A stretch of DNA of 5,348 nt, taken from positions 1 to 5,348 of the forward strand of contig RFQD01000100.1 of assembly GCA_009925875.1 (NCBI GenBank), read 5' to 3'. A program made the position numbers and the translations under genes. Positions 1 through 5,348 of this stretch are shown in pieces; positions within the stretch are counted from its first letter, which is position 1, and each line of letters begins with the position of its first letter. This stretch comes from Microbacteriaceae bacterium (GTDB lineage Bacteria; Actinomycetota; Actinomycetes; Actinomycetales; Microbacteriaceae). Below the pieces are notes generated by a model. It was given only the letters and a program-made list of their open reading frames with translations, was not told the origin of the DNA and did no database searches.

Positions 1-1218
1 AGCAGAATCTGCGTTGAGTGCGTCAATCCACGAGGGGTACGCCACCGGGCGTTCATACACTGGTCCGTCGACGGCAACCGTTGACGGGTCAACGTTGACG
101 ATTTCGTGTCCGTTGTGGTGAATTACCAGGCGACCCGTGTCGGTGACCTCTCCCAAGACACTGGTCTCAACATCCCACTTCGCCGTGACGGCCAGGAATG
201 CCTCGAGCTTGCCCGGTTCGACGACGGCCATCATGCGTTCTTGGCTCTCTGACATGAGGATCTCTTCGCTGGTGAGCGTCGGGTCGCGCAGCAGCACGTT
301 GTCGAGTTCAACGAACATTCCGCCGTCACCGTTGGCCGCGAGTTCGCTTGTCGCGCACGAAATGCCGGCAGCTCCGAGGTCTTGAATTCCTTCGACGAGT
401 CCTTCGCGGTAGAGCTCCAGGCAGCACTCAATGAGCACTTTTTCGGCAAACGGGTCGCCGACCTGCACTGCCGGACGCTTAGTCGGTCCGGTCGAATCGA
501 ATGAGTCAGACGCGAGAATGGATGCGCCGCCGATGCCATCGCCGCCGGTGCGCGCCCCGAACAGCACAATCTTGTTGCCCACACCCGAGGCGTTGGCGAG
601 ATGCAGGTCCTCGTGGCGCAGCACGCCGACCGCGAGTGCGTTGACGAGCGGGTTTCCCTGATAGACGGCGTCGAAGTACGTTTCGCCACCGATATTGGGG
701 AGCCCTAGACAGTTGCCATAAAAACTGATGCCGCCAACGACACCGGACACCACGCGCGCCGTGTCGGGGTTTTCGACGGCACCGAACCGAAGTTGATCCA
801 TGATTGCGACCGGGCGGGCCCCCATGGAAATGATGTCGCGGACGATTCCGCCGACACCGGTGGCCGCCCCTTGGAACGGCTCGATGTAGCTGGGGTGGTT
901 ATGACTCTCGACCTTGAATGTGACGGCCCAACCTTCGCCGATATCAATCACACCCGCGTTTTCGCCCATGCCGACCATGAGCTTTTCGCGCATTTTCGGG
1001 GTGACCTTCTGCCCGAACTGACGCAGATACATTTTGCTCGACTTGTAGGAGCAGTGCTCACTCCACATGACCGAGTACATGGCGAGTTCGCCACTCGTGG
1101 GTCGACGACCAAGAATCTCCTTGATGCGCGCGTACTCGTCGGGCTTGAGCCCTAAGGCAGCGTAGGGCTGCTCTTTGTCCGGTGTCGCGATGGCGTTGTC
1201 GACTGTGTCGGCGCTCAT
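1..1218 (-). CDS. purL: Phosphoribosylformylglycinamidine synthase subunit PurL, 3' part outside the window
   Basis: The N-terminal 406 residues of the small-type PurL synthetase, usually about 720-770 residues, so roughly the last 45% is missing beyond base 1. PurL uses ATP and ammonia from PurQ to turn FGAR into FGAM. Visible blocks are [12 protein letters not shown] (51-62), [21 protein letters not shown] (101-121), which carries the family's catalytic histidine region, [16 protein letters not shown] (123-138), NIGGETYFD (175-183), QVGDPFAEK (252-260), [11 protein letters not shown] (277-287) and LMSESQERM (321-329). Together these cover the first ATP-binding AIRS-like half and its link domain. 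The first 24 residues are hydrophilic and variable, as in other actinobacterial PurL proteins. The start ATG at 1218 overlaps the purQ stop (ATGA). The reading frame is intact to the window edge. Confidence 0.96.
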   Translation of the reverse strand, partial: MSADTVDNAIATPDKEQPYAALGLKPDEYARIKEILGRRPTSGELAMYSVMWSEHCSYKSSKMYLRQFGQKVTPKMREKLMVGMGENAGVIDIGEGWAVTFKVESHNHPSYIEPFQGAATGVGGIVRDIISMGARPVAIMDQLRFGAVENPDTARVVSGVVGGISFYGNCLGLPNIGGETYFDAVYQGNPLVNALAVGVLRHEDLHLANASGVGNKIVLFGARTGGDGIGGASILASDSFDSTGPTKRPAVQVGDPFAEKVLIECCLELYREGLVEGIQDLGAAGISCATSELAANGDGGMFVELDNVLLRDPTLTSEEILMSESQERMMAVVEPGKLEAFLAVTAKWDVETSVLGEVTDTGRLVIHHNGHEIVNVDPSTVAVDGPVYERPVAYPSWIDALNADSA

Positions 1219-1907
1219 GCGAGTACTCGCTCAATGACCGACGTGAAGAAGCGCAAGCCGTCGAGGCCGGAACGCATGTGTGTCGCCGTGTCGGGGCCGA
1301 ATCCCGGTTCGACCGCATGCTCGGGATGGGGCATGAGCCCGACGACGTTTCCTCGCTCGTTCGAGACGCCCGCGATGTCATCCGCAGAACCGTTTGGGTT
1401 CATCCCAACGTATCGAAAAGTGACTTGACCGTTGTCTTCAATGCGCGTGATGGTGTCGGCATCGGCAATAAAGCGACCATCGGCATTCTTCAGCGGGATG
1501 ATGATCTCTTCACCTGCCGAAAACTGCGTGGTCCAGGCAGTCGAGTTGTTTTCCACGAGGAGGTGCTGGTCGCGACGCACGAAGTGCTGCACGTCGTTGC
1601 GCGTGTGAGCCCCGGGAACAAGTCGGGCCTCGGCGAGCATCTGAAAGCCGTTGCAGATGCCAAGCACGGGCATCCCTTTGTTGGCTGCATCTATCACTTC
1701 GGACATGATCGGCGCGTGGCTCGCGATGGCGCCCGCACGTAGGTAGTCACCGTAGCTAAAGCCACCAGGAAGAACGAGTGCGTCGACCCCCTGAAGGTCA
1801 TGTTCTCCGTGCCAGAGGCTCACCGGTTCGGCACCCGCGATGCGAATCGCTCGGAGTGCGTCGCGGTCGTCGAGGGAACCGGGGAAGGTGATGACACCGA
1901 TGCGCAT
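1215..1907 (-). CDS. purQ: Phosphoribosylformylglycinamidine synthase subunit PurQ (glutaminase)
   Basis: Class I glutamine amidotransferase of 230 residues, the usual PurQ length. It hydrolyses glutamine and supplies ammonia to PurL in the conversion of FGAR to FGAM. The catalytic triad is visible: C85 in the nucleophile elbow GICNGFQML (83-91), with H194 and E196 in LMPHPEHA (191-198). The stretch [17 protein letters not shown] (46-62) is a strong PurQ marker and contains the oxyanion region. No residue of the active site appears to be missing. The start at 1907 overlaps the purS stop by one base, with GAGGT (1917-1921) nine bases upstream. Its stop overlaps the purL start in an ATGA. Confidence 0.97.
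   Translation of the reverse strand: MRIGVITFPGSLDDRDALRAIRIAGAEPVSLWHGEHDLQGVDALVLPGGFSYGDYLRAGAIASHAPIMSEVIDAANKGMPVLGICNGFQMLAEARLVPGAHTRNDVQHFVRRDQHLLVENNSTAWTTQFSAGEEIIIPLKNADGRFIADADTITRIEDNGQVTFRYVGMNPNGSADDIAGVSNERGNVVGLMPHPEHAVEPGFGPDTATHMRSGLDGLRFFTSVIERVLA
1219..1230. repeat. Perfect 12-base palindrome just before the purL start
   Basis: GCGAGTACTCGC is its own reverse complement and directly abuts the purL ATG, lying in the last codons of purQ. In RNA it could form only a four-base-pair stem with a four-base loop. A palindrome of this length is expected about once in a window of this size by chance, so a role is uncertain. Confidence 0.3.
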
Positions 1908-2158
1908 CAGGCGGTGACCTCGGTGATACTCACGACGTCTTCGATGACCTGGTTCGAGAGGATTTCGCGCGCGATTTCTTCGAGGCGCGCGCGTGTGGCA
2001 TCCGTGATCGGACCGTCGACGGTGACTTCGAATCGCTTTCCCATGCGCACAGCGCTGAACTCGGAGTGACCGAGGCGACTCAATGCGCCGGCGACGGCCT
2101 TGCCCTGCGGGTCGAGAATCTCTGGTTTGGGCATGACCTCAACGACAAAAACGGGCAT
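1907..2158 (-). CDS. purS: Phosphoribosylformylglycinamidine synthase subunit PurS
   Basis: Small 83-residue scaffold subunit of the bacterial three-part FGAM synthetase. It bridges PurL and PurQ and is thought to help pass ammonia between them in the fourth step of de novo purine synthesis. The sequence has the family pattern: an N-terminal strand ([20 protein letters not shown], 3-22), a helix with a short [16 protein letters not shown] stretch leading into the second strand, then a long helix and a final strand ending in VTEVTA-like residues. Length and order match PurS throughout. The start ATG at 2158 is supported by the purine run AAGAAGAAGAG six bases upstream. Its TGA stop shares one base with the purQ start (TGATG). 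It is the first pur gene after the 70-base gap behind kynU. Confidence 0.95.
   Translation of the reverse strand: MPVFVVEVMPKPEILDPQGKAVAGALSRLGHSEFSAVRMGKRFEVTVDGPITDATRARLEEIAREILSNQVIEDVVSITEVTA
1917..1921 (-). promoter_or_regulatory. Ribosome binding site of purQ
   Basis: GAGGT within the last codons of purS lies nine bases before the purQ ATG at 1907. Together with the TGATG stop-start overlap it supports coupled translation of purS and purQ. Confidence 0.5.
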
Positions 2159-2228
2159 CGCACACTCTTCTTCTTTGCGTCACAAGCGTTCGGACGCCTC
2201 AAGTCTAATCGGTGGCAGAACTGGTGAT
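2159..2228 (-). promoter_or_regulatory. kynU-purS intergenic gap, possible weak promoter for purSQL
   Basis: This 70-base gap is the only sizeable non-coding stretch. On the minus strand it contains TAGACT (2202-2207), which fits an actinobacterial -10 box of the TANNNT type, about 44 bases upstream of the purS ATG. No good -35 box lies at the usual distance; the nearest candidate is CTGAAT with a 19-base spacer, overlapping the kynU stop. There is a four-base-stem inverted repeat (GCGT-CCGA-ACGC), but no stem followed by a U-run, so I see no intrinsic terminator, and no riboswitch is recognised. Promoter status is a guess. Confidence 0.25.
2165..2175 (-). promoter_or_regulatory. Ribosome binding site of purS
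   Basis: The minus strand reads AAGAAGAAGAG, a purine run able to pair partly with the anti-Shine-Dalgarno sequence, followed by a six-base spacer to the ATG at 2158. It supports this start and shows that purS can be translated independently of the kyn genes. Confidence 0.6.
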
Positions 2229-3497
2229 TCAGCTCGACAAGATTGCATCGACGACGGCCTCGAGACCCACAACGACCTCGGTGAAACTCGTGGTAAGCGG
2301 GGAGAGCCCGATGCGCAACCCGCCAGGATCCCGGTAATCGGGGATGACATCGCGTGCCCAAAGTTTTGCCGTGACGTCTTTCATGAGTGGATGCGCAAGC
2401 GTGACATGCCCACCACGTGAGTCGCTCGCCCGAGGTGAGGCAACCCGAACCCCCAGAGGCGCCAGTCGCTCATCCGCGAACGAAATCGTCAGTTCGGTCA
2501 GCGCCACAGACTTTTCGCGAATCGCGTCGATGCCCACCCGGTCAATGATGTCGATGACGGGTTCCATGGCAATCATTGCCAGCACGGGAGGAGTGCCGGT
2601 GAGGAACTTCACAAGTCCCGGCCCGGGTTCATACGTCGGCCCCATGGCGAACACGTCGGCCGCGCCCATCCACCCGTGAATCGGTTGGTCGACATGCTCA
2701 ACGTGACGGGCAGCAACGTAACCAAAAGCGGGCGCACCGGGGCCACCACACAAATACTTGTAGGTGCAGCCGGCCGCGAAATCGGCACCCCACGCATCGA
2801 GTGCAACGGGTACCGAACCAACCGAGTGCGAAAGATCCCACAGCATCATGGCACCGGCGTTGTGAACTGCCGCCGTGATCCCGGCACCATCGGCGAGAAA
2901 CCCGGATCGATACGCGACGTGGCTCAACAACACGAGCGCTGTACGGGCGCTCGTCACGCTGCTCACCTGCTCGAGGGTGACACCAGACTCGGGGTCGCTG
3001 TCAATCCAGCGCAACGAGAGACCGCGTTCGGCAGCGATGCCTTCGAGCACGAAGCGGTCGGTGGGAAAGTTGTCACTATCGACGACGATTTCGGTACGGA
3101 GCGGATCACGCTCGAGTTGCGCGTCGAGGGCGGCTCGAGCGAGCTTGAAGAGAATCACACTCGTGGAGTCGGCGACGAACACCTGTCCGGGGGCGGCACC
3201 CAGAGCGGCGCGACCAATTTTGTCGCCCAGTTCGAACGGAAAGCGCATCCATCCCTCGTCCCAGGAACGAATCAGGCGCGTGCCCCACTCGTGACGCAGA
3301 AAAGATTCGATGCGCTCGATTGACGCGATCGATGGTCGCCCCAGCGAGTTGCCGTCGAAATATGCAATCGGCATCCCGGGGCGAGCGACGTCGGCGTGGT
3401 GACCGTGACCGCTCGTGCCGAAAAACTCTGTTCGCACGGGGGCAAGTACATCGGCCGCATCGAGCGTCGTGGCGCGGGCAACAAAGTCAGTCATCAT
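2229..3497 (-). CDS. kynU: Kynureninase
   Basis: PLP-dependent fold-type I enzyme that cleaves L-kynurenine to anthranilate and L-alanine (some homologues also accept 3-hydroxykynurenine). Its length of 422 residues is normal for the family. Visible landmarks are YFDGNSLG (47-53 region), DLSHSVG with D221 as the likely pyridine-nitrogen partner, TYKYLCGGPGAPAF with K247 as the Schiff-base lysine, GTPP (301-304), RGGHVTLAHP (361-370) and the C-terminal RIGLSPLTTSF (395-405). One oddity is GWMGAAD at 275-281, where the kynureninases I recall have His after GW(F/M)G; here it is A279. Two ATG codons stand in tandem. The first (3497) overlaps the upstream gene by 11 bases and the second (3494) by 8. 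The weak GGTG upstream is 4 bases from the first and 7 from the second, so the second may be the real start. The overlap suggests translational coupling with the amidohydrolase gene. Confidence 0.95.
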   Translation of the reverse strand: MMTDFVARATTLDAADVLAPVRTEFFGTSGHGHHADVARPGMPIAYFDGNSLGRPSIASIERIESFLRHEWGTRLIRSWDEGWMRFPFELGDKIGRAALGAAPGQVFVADSTSVILFKLARAALDAQLERDPLRTEIVVDSDNFPTDRFVLEGIAAERGLSLRWIDSDPESGVTLEQVSSVTSARTALVLLSHVAYRSGFLADGAGITAAVHNAGAMMLWDLSHSVGSVPVALDAWGADFAAGCTYKYLCGGPGAPAFGYVAARHVEHVDQPIHGWMGAADVFAMGPTYEPGPGLVKFLTGTPPVLAMIAMEPVIDIIDRVGIDAIREKSVALTELTISFADERLAPLGVRVASPRASDSRGGHVTLAHPLMKDVTAKLWARDVIPDYRDPGGLRIGLSPLTTSFTEVVVGLEAVVDAILSS

Positions 3498-4470
3498 AAG
3501 ACACCAAGTCGGTCGAGTGAATGGGGCGGGTACGCGTCAGCGCGGACAACATGTCATCGAGCGAGCCGGTCGTGTCGTCGTCAATAGCGACGAACGACCC
3601 GCGCGCTGGCTCGAGCCGTGCACCAGTATGCCGAGTCAACCACGACGATGACATCGCGGCGAGAATTCCCTGCGGTTCGAGCCCGACTTCGTGCATGAGC
3701 TCAATCTCGCGCGCATTGAGTCCCACCGGCACGTCGCCGTTACCGAGATCCGTTCCGTACAGCAGCGCACCGCCTTCCTGAACGAATCGCCAGGCGTTGT
3801 CGAGTGAGAGCGACAGGTTTTCCGCTTGCTCAGGCGACGGCGACCCATACCCGTGAATGTCAAATGTCGTGATCCACGTCATTCCGCGCGCAACGCACGC
3901 GTCAAGCACATCGCGCTTTACGACTTCGGTGAACGGCGCGTGTGCGAGCACATCCACCCCTCCGGAGAGCGCAAGTTCGGTCATGCCCACACCTTCGGCG
4001 TGACCGATGACGACGACACGTTGCCGGTGCGCAACGGTGCAAATCGCCTCGAGAGTGGTGAGGTCAAATACCGGCCCGGCATCGGCATGCAATGACACTT
4101 TGATGACGGATGCTCCCGCTCGAAGTTGCTCCAGCACCGCACGCTCGGCTGCCTCCGCGCTGGCCACGAAACGCACGCTTCCCGCAGGAGCCCACGACCG
4201 GTCGCTTGGATAGCCTCCCGGGGGAGCCAGGAAGGCTCCCGCATACGCGACGGTGACCTGCTCACTTACCTGTTCGGCAATGCCCACGACCCCGCGGGCA
4301 CCGGTGATGTTGCCCCCAAGATCTAGCACGAACCCGAGATTCGACCCTGCCAACACCTCGGAATCAACCAACTGCACATGGGCATGGTGATCGCCGAGCA
4401 AGGGCAAGAAGAGTCCCACTTCCCCGGTGGCGGCGATTTCCGCGCGAACGCCGAGAGGTCCGTTGGTCAT
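3487..4470 (-). CDS. Amidohydrolase-superfamily metal-dependent hydrolase; candidate kynurenine formamidase
   Basis: A 327-residue protein with the signature of binuclear-metal amidohydrolases: HxH at H29-A-H31 (context GDHHAHVQL), K124 in VIKVSLHAD (candidate carboxylated lysine), H157 in VIGHAEG, H177 in VLAHAPF and D241 in YGTDLGN. The pattern resembles the imidazolonepropionase/Xaa-Pro dipeptidase branch. No signal peptide or membrane segment is seen, so it is probably cytosolic. The start at 4470 is chosen because AGGA (4479-4482) lies 8 bases upstream. The open frame continues to 4614, but that 48-residue extension lies mostly inside kynA and looks like shadow sequence. At 327 residues it is shorter than the roughly 380-430 common in the family. 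Only 28 residues precede HxH, so the N-terminal beta-sandwich looks reduced. It lies between kynA and kynU and overlaps kynU. This position, and the lack of a classical formamidase, suggest hydrolysis of N-formylkynurenine to kynurenine plus formate. That substrate is inferred; another amide or cyclic amide is possible. The superfamily call is strong and the function moderate. Confidence 0.85.
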   Translation of the reverse strand: MTNGPLGVRAEIAATGEVGLFLPLLGDHHAHVQLVDSEVLAGSNLGFVLDLGGNITGARGVVGIAEQVSEQVTVAYAGAFLAPPGGYPSDRSWAPAGSVRFVASAEAAERAVLEQLRAGASVIKVSLHADAGPVFDLTTLEAICTVAHRQRVVVIGHAEGVGMTELALSGGVDVLAHAPFTEVVKRDVLDACVARGMTWITTFDIHGYGSPSPEQAENLSLSLDNAWRFVQEGGALLYGTDLGNGDVPVGLNAREIELMHEVGLEPQGILAAMSSSWLTRHTGARLEPARGSFVAIDDDTTGSLDDMLSALTRTRPIHSTDLVSYDD

Positions 4471-4478
4471 GTGATGTG

Positions 4479-4482
4479 TCCT
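4479..4482 (-). promoter_or_regulatory. Ribosome binding site that fixes the amidohydrolase start
   Basis: AGGA overlaps the kynA TAG stop and lies eight bases before the ATG at 4470. It favours the 327-residue protein over a longer frame beginning inside kynA. The short spacing suggests that ribosomes finishing kynA reinitiate here. Confidence 0.6.
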
Positions 4483-5348
4483 AACTGGCCCAGGTCGGTT
4501 TCGTGTCGCGCTCGGTGAGACCAATCTCGGTGCGAATGGCGAACAGCTCAGGGAAGAAGGTGAGGTCGAGTGCTCGCTGCAGGAAGGATGCACCACTCGA
4601 GCCACCTGTGCCACTTTTCATGCCGATGATGCGCATAACTGTGCGCAGGTGACGGAACCTCCAGAACTGGAAGTTTTCCTCGAGATCGACGAGCTCCTCG
4701 CACGTTTCGTAGGCCGACCAGTTCGCCTCCGGGTCGCGATAAATCTGCTCGAACACGGGCATGATTTCGGGGGTGAAAACCCACGCGAGCGTGAGATCCC
4801 GATTCAGCACGGATGCCGAAATCTTGTAACCGTGTCTCGACAGGTAGTGTAAAAACTCGTCGTACAGGCTCGGTGACTCGAGTGCCTCCCGCAACGCGGA
4901 GTGCTGCTCCGGTTTCGCCTCGAAGACGGTGAGCATCTTCGCATTCTTGTTACCGAGCATGAATTCGATGCACCGGTACTGGTGCGATTGAAAACCACTG
5001 GCGTTGCCCAGCACGTCGCGAAACTGGGCATATTCACTCGGCGTGAGCGTGGCAAGAATCGACCACTGCTCTGCCATTGACTTCTGAATGTGCTTGACTC
5101 GCGCCACGCATTTGAGCGCGTGCGCAAGGTCGTCGTCACGCAAATACCCGCGCGCCTGAGTCAACTCGTGCACGATCAACTTCATCCACAGCTCGGTCGT
5201 TTGGTGCTGGATGATGAACAACAGCTCATCGGGATGCACGGGATTGCTCAACGGACGTTGAGCAGACAGGAGCGTGTCAAGATCGAGATACCCGCCGTAG
5301 GTCATCCGATCAGAGAAATCGGTGACGATTGATTCTTCGATGTCGCGC
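4481..5348 (-). CDS. kynA: Tryptophan 2,3-dioxygenase, 5' end outside the window
   Basis: Heme enzyme that oxidises L-tryptophan to N-formyl-L-kynurenine, the first step of the kynurenine pathway; cytosolic, and tetrameric in known members. Counting from the internal Met at 5305, the visible motifs are TYGGYLDLD (2-10), FIIQHQTTELW (30-40), SGFQSHQYR (103-111) and GTGGSSG (232-238). From recalled family knowledge, F30, H34, Y92, R96, H219 (axial heme ligand) and T233 match F51, H55, Y113, R117, H240 and T254 of the Xanthomonas enzyme, all with the same offset of 21. The frame stays open upstream of 5305 to the window edge, encoding about 14 more residues (RDIEESIVTDFSDR) that look like a normal TDO N-terminus. 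No start codon or ribosome binding site precedes 5305, so the true start lies beyond 5348. It ends in TAG, 10 bases before the amidohydrolase gene. The family call is very secure. Confidence 0.96.
   Translation of the reverse strand, partial: RDIEESIVTDFSDRMTYGGYLDLDTLLSAQRPLSNPVHPDELLFIIQHQTTELWMKLIVHELTQARGYLRDDDLAHALKCVARVKHIQKSMAEQWSILATLTPSEYAQFRDVLGNASGFQSHQYRCIEFMLGNKNAKMLTVFEAKPEQHSALREALESPSLYDEFLHYLSRHGYKISASVLNRDLTLAWVFTPEIMPVFEQIYRDPEANWSAYETCEELVDLEENFQFWRFRHLRTVMRIIGMKSGTGGSSGASFLQRALDLTFFPELFAIRTEIGLTERDTKPTWAS

Noticed and set aside
793..1155. Plus-strand open frame of 120 codons
   Set aside because: It is antisense to the conserved N-terminal part of purL and has no independent support.
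1182..1742. Plus-strand open frame of 186 codons
   Set aside because: It is antisense to purQ and the start of purL, both fully supported by conserved motifs. Its translation has no recognisable domain, and long shadow frames are common at this G+C content.
2187..2198. Inverted repeat GCGT-CCGA-ACGC in the kynU-purS gap as a terminator
   Set aside because: The stem is only four base pairs and is not followed by a U-run on the transcribed strand.
2676..3323. Plus-strand open frame of 215 codons
   Set aside because: It lies entirely opposite kynU, whose active-site motifs are intact. The translation is low-complexity and without recognisable family features.
3487..4470. Amidohydrolase as ACMS decarboxylase or a histidine-pathway imidazolonepropionase
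   Set aside because: Spacing and motifs do not point to ACMS decarboxylase. Imidazolonepropionase lacks the carboxylated lysine that K124 suggests here, and no histidine utilisation genes are in the window. Neither alternative is fully excluded.
4471..4614. A longer amidohydrolase frame starting at 4614, adding 48 residues
   Set aside because: Nearly all of it overlaps the well-conserved 3' end of kynA in another frame. The added residues are Ser/Pro/Arg-rich like shadow sequence, and a good AGGA ribosome binding site stands before the ATG at 4470.

Overview
All six genes in this window are read from the minus strand. In order of transcription, from high to low coordinates, they are: tryptophan 2,3-dioxygenase (kynA, 5' end cut off by the window edge), a metal-dependent amidohydrolase-superfamily protein, kynureninase (kynU), then purS, purQ and purL (3' part cut off by the other edge). 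Base composition is about 60% G+C by eye. The separate purS-purQ-purL arrangement and the residue patterns of the proteins suggest a high-GC Gram-positive actinobacterium, perhaps of the Microbacteriaceae. The phylum is a reasonable inference and the family is a guess.

Region 3487-5348 is a compact tryptophan-to-anthranilate module. TDO opens the indole ring to give N-formyl-L-kynurenine, and kynureninase cleaves L-kynurenine to anthranilate and alanine. The step between them needs a kynurenine formamidase. Neither known type is present: no cyclase-type KynB with its His-Gly-Thr-His metal motif, and no alpha/beta-hydrolase AFMID. Instead the middle position holds a 327-residue amidohydrolase-superfamily protein with a complete set of candidate metal ligands. 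It starts 10 bases after kynA and overlaps the start of kynU. The most interesting reading of the window is that this protein is a non-orthologous kynurenine formamidase.

Region 1-2158 is a purine biosynthesis operon encoding the three parts of the bacterial FGAM synthetase complex: PurS scaffold, PurQ glutaminase and PurL synthetase. The junctions are tight (TGATG between purS and purQ, ATGA between purQ and purL), which fits translational coupling.

The 70-base gap between kynU and purS (2159-2228) is the only real intergenic space. It holds a purine-rich ribosome binding site for purS and at most a weak promoter. I see no intrinsic terminator, so the kyn genes may read through into the pur genes. 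No RNA genes, mobile elements, CRISPR arrays or long repeats were seen. All plus-strand open frames look like shadows of the minus-strand genes.
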